A DNA stretch of 64,000 nucleotides from Bacteroidota bacterium (GTDB lineage Bacteria > Bacteroidota > Ignavibacteria > Ignavibacteriales > Melioribacteraceae): the NCBI GenBank assembly GCA_018818065.1, contig JAHISV010000012.1:186001-250000 (forward strand). The letters are read 5' to 3'. Both the position numbers and the translations under genes were made by a program. The notes under the pieces are model-generated. The model was given only the letters and a program-made list of their open reading frames with translations. It was not told the DNA's origin and made no database searches. Positions 54,124 to 62,209 of this stretch are shown in pieces; positions within the stretch are counted from its first letter, which is position 1, and the number at the start of each line of letters is the position of its first letter.

Positions 54124-55998
54124 CTAACCCGAATATTCAGCATCAATAAGAGGGAATCTTAAAGTAACTTTGGTGCCTATATTTTTACTGCTTTGGATAT
54201 CGAACTTACCACCAATCAAACTTGTAAGTTTGTAAGCTAAGGTCAGGCCTAGTCCTGCGCCCTGATAATTTCTGGTGTAACCTTCTTCTTCCTGCTCAAA
54301 AGGTTCAAGCAACTTATGAAGTTCTTTATTGCTGATTCCTTTTCCTGTATCAATAACAATAATACTCGCAAATCCATCTATTGCGTAGGACTGAAGTTTT
54401 ATTGTTCCCGCTGCAGTATATTTAATTGAGTTATCCGCCAGAGATAATAGTACCTTTTGTAATTTAACCCAGTCGGTTTCAATTACAAGGTTTTCATCTT
54501 CAATATCAAGTTCAAAATCAAGTTTCTTGCTCTGTGCTTCTTCAATCTTTTTATTATAGACTGCTCTTAGAACCTGGTTGCAATTAATTTTTTCACGCTC
54601 TATTTGAATTTCACCGGATTCAATTTGCGACACTTCCACAATATTTGAAAAAAGATTTAGTACCCTGTTCATAACCTCTTTAACTGAGACTGTTAATTCG
54701 CCAATAGTCTCGTAGTCGCCTTCTTTTACACAATCCTCAATAATTTCAGAATACCCCATAATTGCATTGAAAGGTGTTCGAATTTCATGAGACATATTTT
54801 CCAGAAGATTCGTTTTAAGCTTGTTTAACTGAATCTCTTTTTCGTAAGCTTTTTTAAGCTGCTCTTCATAAAGCAGCTGCCCGGTTACATCCTTCAGGCT
54901 GACTATATAAAGTATTTCCTTTTCGTATTTGTCTTCGCTAAAGGTGATTTTCCCATTATAATGCCTTGAGAATAAGTCATTAATTGTAAATTCAACATAG
55001 TCACCCTCGTTAAGCGCAATAAGACTTATAGAATCGAGTACTTTATCATACAATCTCTTAGGAAGTAAACGTTCAACTTTTTCATGTTCGGCATTCTTTT
55101 TATCAATGGAAAATGTTTTAAAGAAGTTATCATTGGCATTTTCAAACCAAAGAAAATTATCCTTCTTTTTAATAATCAGAAGTAAATCCGAAATATTATT
55201 GATAATTGATTTTTGCCTTTTTGCCGATCTTTGAGACAAACGGTTCTTTAGGACATAATTTGTTATATCGTGAGCAGTAAGAATAAAATTGTAAGAGCTG
55301 GTGTCCTCAATATATACAGGATTCAGTTTCAATTCCATGAAGCGTAACTTTTCTTTGGAGTGATCACTGGAGATGGTTGTTGTCCAGACACTCTTTTCTC
55401 GAATGGCATCATGCAGTTTTTCGATTTCATCATTGTCAAGATGAAATGAGAATACTGAACCCAAATTATTATTATAAAGTACATCTATTGATGTGTTAAG
55501 AATATTTTCGAATGAATTAGTAGTAAATGTTATATTCCCATCAATATCTGTTATAATAACTGGAATTTCGCCGTACTCAAGAGCGTGATGAAGATTATTT
55601 ATTCGTGTTTCAATTTGCTTCTTTTCAGCAAGAGATTGGAAAATTAGAACAAAATATTCCAGTTCATTAATGAATATTCTCTCGGCGTTAATAGAGTAAT
55701 TTTTGGGCGTTGATAAAGGATTAACAGTTATATCTATACTGAAATTACCATAGTGACTTTTAGAGAAACTTTGGATCAATGAGAGTAAATTTGGTTCGGC
55801 ATCCAGTGTAGATAAATCATCAGTTTCATTTAACCCAAAAGTATAAGCAAATGCCTGATTTGAGAAGATCATCTTCATTCCCAAATCAACCACAACAAGC
55901 GGATTAGTTTCAGGTGAGTCCTGATAGGAATCATTTCCTGAAGTTGCATTATTAATTTTCCGCTCCATTAAATCCTTTGTGTTTTCAAAATTATCCAT
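54124..55998 (-). CDS. PAS-PAS-PAS sensor histidine kinase, last gene of the flagellar operon
   Basis: 624 residues with no membrane segment, so soluble. Three PAS-like segments lie near 27-130, 138-250 and 264-385. The DHp helix has LENMSHEIRTPFNAIMGY with the acceptor His, then SLADNSIKYTAAG, IDTGKGIS and GAGLGLTLAYKL of the ATPase domain. There is no fused receiver. It overlaps the unknown gene before it by 8 bases. The free-standing receivers and HPt domain in the same operon are its likely partners. The final glycine box has GAGLGL instead of the usual GTGLGL. Confidence 0.93.
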   Translation of the reverse strand: MDNFENTKDLMERKINNATSGNDSYQDSPETNPLVVVDLGMKMIFSNQAFAYTFGLNETDDLSTLDAEPNLLSLIQSFSKSHYGNFSIDITVNPLSTPKNYSINAERIFINELEYFVLIFQSLAEKKQIETRINNLHHALEYGEIPVIITDIDGNITFTTNSFENILNTSIDVLYNNNLGSVFSFHLDNDEIEKLHDAIREKSVWTTTISSDHSKEKLRFMELKLNPVYIEDTSSYNFILTAHDITNYVLKNRLSQRSAKRQKSIINNISDLLLIIKKKDNFLWFENANDNFFKTFSIDKKNAEHEKVERLLPKRLYDKVLDSISLIALNEGDYVEFTINDLFSRHYNGKITFSEDKYEKEILYIVSLKDVTGQLLYEEQLKKAYEKEIQLNKLKTNLLENMSHEIRTPFNAIMGYSEIIEDCVKEGDYETIGELTVSVKEVMNRVLNLFSNIVEVSQIESGEIQIEREKINCNQVLRAVYNKKIEEAQSKKLDFELDIEDENLVIETDWVKLQKVLLSLADNSIKYTAAGTIKLQSYAIDGFASIIVIDTGKGISNKELHKLLEPFEQEEEGYTRNYQGAGLGLTLAYKLTSLIGGKFDIQSSKNIGTKVTLRFPLIDAEYSG

Positions 55999-56647
55999 CT
56001 AACATCTTTATTTTATCGATCACCAAATGGTTGTCCATCAATGGTGGATCATGTTTTCTTAAATCGACCTTTTTGCCTGTATAACTCTCAATAAAACTAA
56101 GAACCCCACATGAAATAGCCTCGAACTCTTTTTGAAGCCCGGTTATAATATCCCCCGATATCTCCTTGATAAGAATTTTATCGTTTTTTGTAAGCTCTCC
56201 ATTAAAATTCAAATTCAGAGACCTCTCGAAAAGAAGATCCAACATGCCAAGGTTATCATAATTATTAATTCTATAGAACCGTGTTAACTCAACCAGAATG
56301 TCAATTTGAATTTTTTTATTCCTGAAATTTCCATTTACTATTTTACCAGCAGAAAACTTTAGAAAACTTACCTGGTGGAGCGTTGATGAATCAATTGCAA
56401 CGTTTAATTCGTAGTCATTGATTTCGAAACTGATTATTATTCTTTCATCGCTCGATTCTGTAATATTTCTTAATCGCCAACTTGAATTATCAAAAAAATT
56501 AAGAGCTGGTGAAATTTTTATCGTATCGTGTTCATTTTCACGTGAAGAATACGAGCTGTCACCATTCCGCTTATATTGGTTGAATTTCTTAGACTTTCTG
56601 AAATCAACACCATTGTTAATATTTGAGATTTTGTTTAACATATCCAA
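55991..56647 (-). CDS. Unknown protein in the flagellar operon
   Basis: 218 residues, no signal or membrane segment. The first 45 residues are polar and probably disordered. A beta-rich part follows (IIISFEINDYELNVAIDSST), and the C-terminal half is helical (LVELTRFYRINNYDNLGM, IITGLQKEFEAISCGVLSF). The start of the ordered region, DTIKISPALNFFDNSSWRL, is the only distinctive motif. It is overlapped by the PAS kinase start. I do not recognise a family. Its position between a receiver-DHp protein and a kinase suggests a signalling partner. Confidence 0.7.
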   Translation of the reverse strand: MDMLNKISNINNGVDFRKSKKFNQYKRNGDSSYSSRENEHDTIKISPALNFFDNSSWRLRNITESSDERIIISFEINDYELNVAIDSSTLHQVSFLKFSAGKIVNGNFRNKKIQIDILVELTRFYRINNYDNLGMLDLLFERSLNLNFNGELTKNDKILIKEISGDIITGLQKEFEAISCGVLSFIESYTGKKVDLRKHDPPLMDNHLVIDKIKMLDG

Positions 56648-56700
56648 GCCTTCAATTAATTATCGAAAATTTGGGAGAATAATTAAGTTAACAAAAATCA

Positions 56701-57363
56701 CTAACTGAGCTTTATCATTTTCTGATCTGAGGTGTAATTAACAACCTTTGGGTTCTGTAAATGAACCAAATCGTTAATTAGAGTCTTAATCCGATCAATA
56801 GATGCATTGATGACTTCAAATTCATCCTTAAAATTAACTTCTGTAACAGATTTCAAATCATCCTCAACACTTTGGATGGACATTATAAGGGAACTTAGGG
56901 GATTGTTTAGCTTGTGCCCGATAGTACAGGCCATTTCAATTAATGCTTTTGAATGTTCTATGTTCTTAAGTTCATTTTGAAGATTATGAATTCTAACACC
57001 CGATCGTATTCTGGCCAGTAACTCCTGATTTTCAATTGGCTTTAATAAAAAGTCATCCGCCCCAACATCAAGCCCTTTTACCCTGTCTTTTAAGGAGGTT
57101 CTAGCCGTTAGAATGATATAGTAGATCAACTTATATTTTTCATCACTTTTTAAAATATTACAAAGTTCAATGCCATCCATAACCGGCATTGTCCAATCTG
57201 CTACAATTGCTTTAGGTACATTATCCTTAATAACTTCTAAGGCTTCCTGTCCATTATTGGCAATAAGAACATCGTAGCCATATTTCGATAAAAGTTTATT
57301 AAGGATGTATTGTGTATCCTTTTCATCTTCTACAATTAATATTTTTTCTTTTTCTTCCATCAA
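56701..57363 (-). CDS. Receiver protein with a DHp-like domain but no ATPase domain
   Basis: 220 residues. Residues 1-125 are a receiver with VEDEKDTQYI, AIVADWTMPVMDG as the phospho-Asp strand, LTAR and LKPIENQ. The second part, from about 140, starts with a coiled coil and contains ACTIGHKLNNPLSSLIMS, which matches the DHp helix of histidine kinases with an acceptor-type His. The chain then ends without any N, G1 or G2 box. It may be a phosphotransfer protein or a scaffold. The start overlaps the preceding receiver gene. Confidence 0.85.
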   Translation of the reverse strand: MMEEKEKILIVEDEKDTQYILNKLLSKYGYDVLIANNGQEALEVIKDNVPKAIVADWTMPVMDGIELCNILKSDEKYKLIYYIILTARTSLKDRVKGLDVGADDFLLKPIENQELLARIRSGVRIHNLQNELKNIEHSKALIEMACTIGHKLNNPLSSLIMSIQSVEDDLKSVTEVNFKDEFEVINASIDRIKTLINDLVHLQNPKVVNYTSDQKMIKLS

Positions 57364-57755
57364 TTTACTATCATTTGTTCGACTTTATTAAGAAGCATAT
57401 TAAAGTCAATTATAGGTTTAGTAATATAATCTTCTGCCAGGCTTTCGTCAATAAAACGGTTTTGTGTAACACTTTTACTATATGCCGTGACCAATAGAAT
57501 TGGAATACCAGCGGTAACCTCATCCTGTTTAATGATTCTGGACAATTTCATACCATCAATTTTCTCACCCAGCAAATAAGTGTTTTTCAGATTGATGTCC
57601 ATAATACAGAGACCAATTTTTTCTGTTCTTAATAGCTTTAGTATTTCATCACCATCTTCCATAATTGTTGCATTATAACCAGCCTTCTTGAATATGAATC
57701 TGTAAAAATCCTGAGAAAACGGATCATCCTCTACAATTAAAATGTTTTTGTTCAT
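57360..57755 (-). CDS. Single-domain receiver (CheY-like)
   Basis: 131 residues. The acidic pair is in LIVEDDPFSQDF, the phospho-Asp in LCIMDINLKN, then LLVTAYS and YITKPIIDF. No output domain is present. It overlaps motB by 4 bases (ATGA) and the next receiver gene by 4 bases. A single-domain receiver in a flagellar operon could bind the motor, as CheY does, or carry phosphate between a kinase and an HPt. Confidence 0.9.
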   Translation of the reverse strand: MNKNILIVEDDPFSQDFYRFIFKKAGYNATIMEDGDEILKLLRTEKIGLCIMDINLKNTYLLGEKIDGMKLSRIIKQDEVTAGIPILLVTAYSKSVTQNRFIDESLAEDYITKPIIDFNMLLNKVEQMIVN

Positions 57756-58516
57756 TTTTTTTCCGAAAATTTAACAATAATACTGATGCGTCTATTAACC
57801 AGGCTAAAAGGATCGCTTTTATCTTTTAGTCTTTTGGCAGCATAGCCGCGTATCTCATCAATCTGCGATTCTTCGAGACCTCCGGTCATAAGAGCTCGTC
57901 TTGCCGAGTTCGCTCTATCAGCACTCAATTCATAATTAGTATAAGTTCCACCCCTGCTGGTTAAAGGTCTTGCATCAGTATGCCCTTCAATAACAACCAG
58001 GTTATCTAAACTACTTAATCTATGCCCAACTTTCTTTAATATCACTCCAGCTTTATTATCCAATTGTGCACTTCCCAGCTGGAAAAACACATCTTCTGAA
58101 GACTCTACCAATTCAATTCGCAATCCTTCATCAATTATCTCAACTTGTATCTGATCCATCAACCCCAGATACTCGGAATCACCGGCAATATCATTAACAA
58201 TTTCGTCACCCATCTGTTCAAGTCTTCTTTTTTCACGTTCTCTAAAAAGAATTTGTTCATCAATCTCAGGCTCAATAAGCATAGTCGGATCCTTTTTTAA
58301 AGCCTCAACCCCAGGCATTGAAAATCCGGTCGGGTCATTAAAATAACCGGAGATAGCCTCTTTAACTTCAGGGCTTTGTCCCAAAATCCAAAGTACAATA
58401 AACAGTGCCATCATAGCCGTCACAAAGTCAGCGTAGGCAACTTTCCACGCGCCACCGTGATGACCGCCGCCTTTAACAATTTTTTTAATAATTATGGGTT
58501 GTTGATCGTCAGCCAT
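57752..58516 (-). CDS. motB: Flagellar stator MotB, E. coli-like (H+-type) pair
   Basis: 254 residues. The cytoplasmic start (residues 1-22) leads to the helix GAWKVAYADFVTAMMALFIV with the ion-carrying Asp30. The plug segment follows (ISGYFNDPTGFS). The OmpA-like domain from about 135 binds peptidoglycan (VVIEGHTDARPL, ELSADRANSARRAL, VNRRISIIVKF). GAWKVAYADF resembles E. coli MotB closely, which suggests proton use. It forms a stator with the motA at 58519. Confidence 0.93.
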   Translation of the reverse strand: MADDQQPIIIKKIVKGGGHHGGAWKVAYADFVTAMMALFIVLWILGQSPEVKEAISGYFNDPTGFSMPGVEALKKDPTMLIEPEIDEQILFREREKRRLEQMGDEIVNDIAGDSEYLGLMDQIQVEIIDEGLRIELVESSEDVFFQLGSAQLDNKAGVILKKVGHRLSSLDNLVVIEGHTDARPLTSRGGTYTNYELSADRANSARRALMTGGLEESQIDEIRGYAAKRLKDKSDPFSLVNRRISIIVKFSEKK

Positions 58517-58518
58517 CT

Positions 58519-59373
58519 CTATCCCTTGTTGCGCATATATTCTTCCAGCTCAGAAAACGATGGTCTAACATCTGAGAATATTGTTCTCCTCGCAATTTCA
58601 ACCGCAATAATAGGAGGATTTCCTTTTGCATAGGCAACAACACAGGCTTTAATAGTTCCTAAATACCTAATCTCGGTTTCAATTTGATGCTCGACGTTTG
58701 CAGCTATCGGCCCAAAAAAACCATAAGAAAGAAGAATACCCAGAAAAGTACCCACAAGAGCCGCCGCAACGTGATGTCCTACCGCCTCGGCACCAGCATT
58801 AATTGAACCCATTGTAACTATTATTCCTAATACCGCCGCAACAATACCCAGACCTGGGAAAGCATCACTAACACGAGTAATAGTATGAACAACTGGCATG
58901 TATTCAGCTTCGTAAGTTTCAATTTCCAAATCAATTAAAGCTTCCAACTCATGCGGGGGAACACCCCCACTTAACATAACTTTCAATGTATCACAGAAAA
59001 AATTAATTGCTGTTTTATTTCCAATAAACTTTTTGTTTCTGCCGAGTACGGAACTCTGATTCGGATCCTCTATGTGCTTTTCAATTGCCAAAAGTCCGTC
59101 TCTCTGCGCTTCCAAAAACAGGTCGTTAATTACTTTCAACAAATCAAGGTAATCTTGTTTGCTATTTTCATGACTCCCAAAAATACCAGGTAAAACTCCA
59201 AGTATTTTTTTGATGAGCGACAAGGGGGAAGCAATCAAAATACTGCCAATAGCTGCGCCTCCAATAGTAACAAACTCAGAAACCTGCAGAAGTACGGCCA
59301 GATGACCACCCGCCATAAGAAAACCAATAATAACGCCACCAAATACGACAGCAATACCGATAATTACGAACAT
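58519..59373 (-). CDS. motA: Flagellar stator MotA, E. coli-like (H+-type) pair
   Basis: 284 residues, near the 295 of E. coli MotA. Four membrane segments: near 1-22, 32-52, 170-190 and 200-222 (FPGLGIVAAVLGIIVTMGS; VAAALVGTFLGILLSYGFF). The start VVFGGVIIGFLMAGGHLAVL matches the E. coli-type opening. The large cytoplasmic loop between helices 2 and 3 faces the rotor. It precedes its motB by 2 bases. Confidence 0.93.
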   Translation of the reverse strand: MFVIIGIAVVFGGVIIGFLMAGGHLAVLLQVSEFVTIGGAAIGSILIASPLSLIKKILGVLPGIFGSHENSKQDYLDLLKVINDLFLEAQRDGLLAIEKHIEDPNQSSVLGRNKKFIGNKTAINFFCDTLKVMLSGGVPPHELEALIDLEIETYEAEYMPVVHTITRVSDAFPGLGIVAAVLGIIVTMGSINAGAEAVGHHVAAALVGTFLGILLSYGFFGPIAANVEHQIETEIRYLGTIKACVVAYAKGNPPIIAVEIARRTIFSDVRPSFSELEEYMRNKG

Positions 59374-59377
59374 AATC

Positions 59378-60079
59378 CTATTCTTCTATTAAGTTTTCAA
59401 TACTATTTACTATCGAAAATATTTGCTCACATTGTAGATTAATTGAAGACCAATCAATCCTTCTGGCAGTCAATTTTTCTTCAATTTCACAACTAATTTT
59501 AGTCAATTCAGGGAAACCAATTGCACCACCTGTGCCCTTAATTTCATGTACAATAGTTTTGAGCAAATCTTTATTTTCAGTGGCAATCGCCTTATTGAGC
59601 CCCTCCTTTTTAATAGAGAAGCTATTGATGAAAAATTTACGCAATTGATTCAGAATTACCGTGTTATCGGTTTCAGTAAAAGTTTTCTCTTTTTTTGTTT
59701 TCTTCAGGAATTCCTCACCTAATAATTCTTTTACGGTTTTAATAATAACTTCTTTTTTTAAGGGTTTTGAGATAACTCTATCTGCACCTGATTCAATTGC
59801 AGCCAGAACATTTCTCTTGTTAGTATTACCGCTTATTACAATAACCGGAATATCTTTAAGATCCTGCATTACCTTAATTACCTGAAGCATTTTTACACCA
59901 TCCAAATTAGGCATCATCAAATCAAGAAATATTAATGTTGGTTTGTGCTCAATTGCTTTTTGAATACCTTCCAGTCCATCAGTACAAGTAATTACATCGA
60001 AATGATAATCTTCAAAGAATCCTTTGAGCGAGTAACGAATAATATCCGAGTCATCAACAATGAGTATTTTAATTTTCAC
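59378..60079 (-). CDS. Receiver-HPt phosphotransfer protein
   Basis: About 233 residues. The receiver has LIVDDSDIIRYS, LIFLDLMMPNLDGV with phospho-Asp, VISGNT and ISKPLKKE. A linker leads to an HPt domain with LLKTIVHEIKGTGGAIGF, whose His-Glu-x-Lys-Gly pattern marks the phospho-acceptor. The frame opens at 60097, but AGGAG lies 5 bases before a GTG at 60079, which is the likely start. This domain order is that of a relay intermediate and can join a kinase to a second receiver. Confidence 0.9.
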   Translation of the reverse strand: MKIKILIVDDSDIIRYSLKGFFEDYHFDVITCTDGLEGIQKAIEHKPTLIFLDLMMPNLDGVKMLQVIKVMQDLKDIPVIVISGNTNKRNVLAAIESGADRVISKPLKKEVIIKTVKELLGEEFLKKTKKEKTFTETDNTVILNQLRKFFINSFSIKKEGLNKAIATENKDLLKTIVHEIKGTGGAIGFPELTKISCEIEEKLTARRIDWSSINLQCEQIFSIVNSIENLIEE

Positions 60080-60098
60080 AGCAGCTCCTGCCAACATT

Positions 60099-60338
60099 TT
60101 ATTTGCCTATTTTATTGATCTTTAACTTCGAAACATCGGTTAATTTCTCCTGAACTCTGGTAGATGCTTCAAGAGTAGATTCCTTAACGCGTTGATAAAT
60201 TTCCCCTCTTAAAATTACAACTTCAGAAGGTGCCTCAATTCCAATCTTCACGTTATTTTCAGTAAGTGAAACAATTTTAATTGTAATGTTCGAGTTAATC
60301 CTTATTTCTTCATCCTTTTTTCTCGTCAAAATTAACAT
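60099..60338 (-). CDS. csrA: Carbon storage regulator CsrA
   Basis: 79 residues, an RNA-binding dimer that blocks translation of target mRNAs by covering GGA sites. The sequence begins MLILTRKKDEEIRI and contains VKIGIEAPSEVVILRGEIY. The C-terminal tail is longer than in the 61-residue E. coli protein, as usual in flagellated non-gamma bacteria. FliW, encoded 12 bases upstream, binds and inhibits CsrA. Confidence 0.96.
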   Translation of the reverse strand: MLILTRKKDEEIRINSNITIKIVSLTENNVKIGIEAPSEVVILRGEIYQRVKESTLEASTRVQEKLTDVSKLKINKIGK

Positions 60339-60350
60339 GGCTTTACCTTC

Positions 60351-60731
60351 TTATTCTACGAAAAGATTATAATTTACAAGATAACTCTCATCATCTAAAA
60401 TTATTTGTTTACCTGTTTTATCATCCTGGTTTATATGAACAGGAGCTCTCAGGTTAATTGTTACTTTCAATGGATCGGAATTCATTGTTACAATTCCGAA
60501 AGGCTCATGATTGTCAATCATGGGGTATTTATCATCCAGAACACGAAGTCCAAATAATGGGAATGCAATTTCCGGTTGATCGATAGAATTAAGATAAAAC
60601 AATAATTGCTCATCTTCTTTAATAAGAAGGAATTTTGTCAATTCTTCCATGCCAATAATTCCGGATGGGAAATGAATTATTTTGTCATCTTCAAATTCCA
60701 GTTCGCCAAATTGTTTCGTTGATATTTTCAT
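60351..60731 (-). CDS. fliW: Flagellar assembly factor FliW
   Basis: 126 residues. Family motifs: FGELEFEDDKIIHFPSGIIG, SIDQPEIAFPLF, VTMNSDPLKVTINLRAP and the final QIILDDESYLVNYNL. FliW binds CsrA and flagellin in turn, so that flagellin is made only while it is being exported. The pair fliW-csrA next to flgKL is typical of this circuit. Flagellin itself is not in the window. Confidence 0.96.
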   Translation of the reverse strand: MKISTKQFGELEFEDDKIIHFPSGIIGMEELTKFLLIKEDEQLLFYLNSIDQPEIAFPLFGLRVLDDKYPMIDNHEPFGIVTMNSDPLKVTINLRAPVHINQDDKTGKQIILDDESYLVNYNLFVE

Positions 60732-60737
60732 AACACT

Positions 60738-61574
60738 CTATTCTTTTATTATTACTATGTCTACTCTTCTATTTGCTGCTCTACCCTCTGGTGTATCGTT
60801 AGATTCCAAAGGTTTGTATTCCGCATACCCAACAACTGATATTTGTTGAGGGTTTATTCGTTCTTTATTTATAAAATATTCGGCTGTATTTAATGCTCTG
60901 TCAATAGAAAGATGCCAATTAGAGGGATAAGATTTTGAAACGAGAGGTATGTTGTCTGTATGTCCCTCAATCCTAATCTCATTTTCAACTTCTCTTAAAA
61001 TATCAGCAACATCTCCCATAACGTTTTCAACGCCTTCGGATAATATTGAACTGCCGGAAGTAAAGAGAATATCACCCCGCAAATGTATAGTAAAGCCTCT
61101 TTCATTTTCTTCGAAACGCACATTACTTGCCTGTCCATGCCGATCTGTAAGAAATGAGAGCTCAGACCGGAGCTTATCAATCTTTGTGGGAATAAAATCC
61201 AACTCACCACCGGTAAGAGTTATAACATTCCCTTCATTAAAAGAACCGGATTCTCCGCTTCCAAAAACGCTTCCCATAGCAGACATCATTTGCTCATATT
61301 TCTTTACATCAATATTTGAAATGGCGTAAAGAATTATGAACAATCCAAGCAGCAAAGTAATCAGATCAGCGTATGTTATCAAGTATCGGTCTTTATCCGA
61401 AGATTCTTCCGGGAAAAGATCATCATCCTCTACGAATTTAACATTTTTATTTGATCTTTTTGAGGAAGCATGCTTATTAGCCTTGCCTTCAGAATCGAAG
61501 GAATCTCCCCACTCTGCAAGCCCAGGGCCCCTTCCAGGGCTACCTGCATCATATGTTTTTCTTCCATGTGACAT
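60738..61574 (-). CDS. motB: Flagellar stator MotB, PomB/MotS-like pair
   Basis: 278 residues from the ATG at 61574. A long polar cytoplasmic start (1-62) precedes the helix YLITYADLITLLLGLFIILY with ion-carrying Asp70. SNIDVKKYEQMMSAMGS follows and resembles PomB/MotS. The OmpA-like domain has IRIEGHTDNIPL, NWHLSIDRALNTAEYF and AANRRVDIVI. The first 48 codons lie inside motA in another frame, a 145-base overlap. The opening KTYDAGSPGRGPGLAEW resembles other MotB N-termini, supporting this start; no ribosome site is seen. The only later alternative is a TTG at the membrane helix. Confidence 0.88.
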   Translation of the reverse strand: MSHGRKTYDAGSPGRGPGLAEWGDSFDSEGKANKHASSKRSNKNVKFVEDDDLFPEESSDKDRYLITYADLITLLLGLFIILYAISNIDVKKYEQMMSAMGSVFGSGESGSFNEGNVITLTGGELDFIPTKIDKLRSELSFLTDRHGQASNVRFEENERGFTIHLRGDILFTSGSSILSEGVENVMGDVADILREVENEIRIEGHTDNIPLVSKSYPSNWHLSIDRALNTAEYFINKERINPQQISVVGYAEYKPLESNDTPEGRAANRRVDIVIIKE

Positions 61575-62209
61575 TTTTTTAATCTATCCGCAATTGGAAA
61601 CCATATTAAATTTGCACTGAGTACGCCCCATAAAGTGGCGATAAATGCAGTTGCAATACTTCTTATCAAAAGGCTAGGATCACCGCCTGCTTGTGCTAAA
61701 GTCATGATCAAAGCCATTACTGTACCAAGAATACCCATTGTGGGAGCATAACTACCCATTTTGGTAAATATCTGCATATTAGAAAAGTGTCTGTCTTTCA
61801 TAGCTCTCATTTCCAGCAATGCAAGATTTTCAAGCTCTTCTGATTCAGTTCCGTCAACCGTGTATCTTATTAATTTCCTGGGAAATAAATACTCCAGCAA
61901 GTTAATATCTCGTTCTATATTTAGTAATCCCTGCTTTCTTGATTTAATTGATATTTCAATAAACGAGTTAATCAGATTTTCCAAATCGTACGTTCTCGGA
62001 AAATATGCCATCTTAATTAAGCCGAATATCTGCTTAAACTTATCAAAACCAAACCCTATTATTGTTGCAGAGAAGGTACCTCCAAAAACAATAATAATGG
62101 GAGCTATAAGAAATAAGGCACCTAAAGACCCACCCTCAATTAAATAGGCACCAAAAATAGAGATGATACCTAAAAGAAATCCGTATACAGTACCATATTT
62201 TTTTATCAT
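61430..62209 (-). CDS. motA: Flagellar stator MotA, PomA/MotP-like pair
   Basis: 259 residues. Four membrane segments: near 7-27 (VYGFLLGIISIFGAYLIEGG), 33-52, 158-178 (APTMGILGTVMALIMTLAQA) and 190-210 (IATAFIATLWGVLSANLIWF). The shorter length and the motif GTVMALIMTL fit the PomA/Bacillus MotA branch rather than the E. coli type. The rest is a cytoplasmic loop. The start overlaps the flgL stop by 4 bases (ATGA), and the 3' end overlaps motB by 145 bases. Confidence 0.93.
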   Translation of the reverse strand: MIKKYGTVYGFLLGIISIFGAYLIEGGSLGALFLIAPIIIVFGGTFSATIIGFGFDKFKQIFGLIKMAYFPRTYDLENLINSFIEISIKSRKQGLLNIERDINLLEYLFPRKLIRYTVDGTESEELENLALLEMRAMKDRHFSNMQIFTKMGSYAPTMGILGTVMALIMTLAQAGGDPSLLIRSIATAFIATLWGVLSANLIWFPIADRLKKCHMEEKHMMQVALEGALGLQSGEIPSILKARLISMLPQKDQIKMLNS

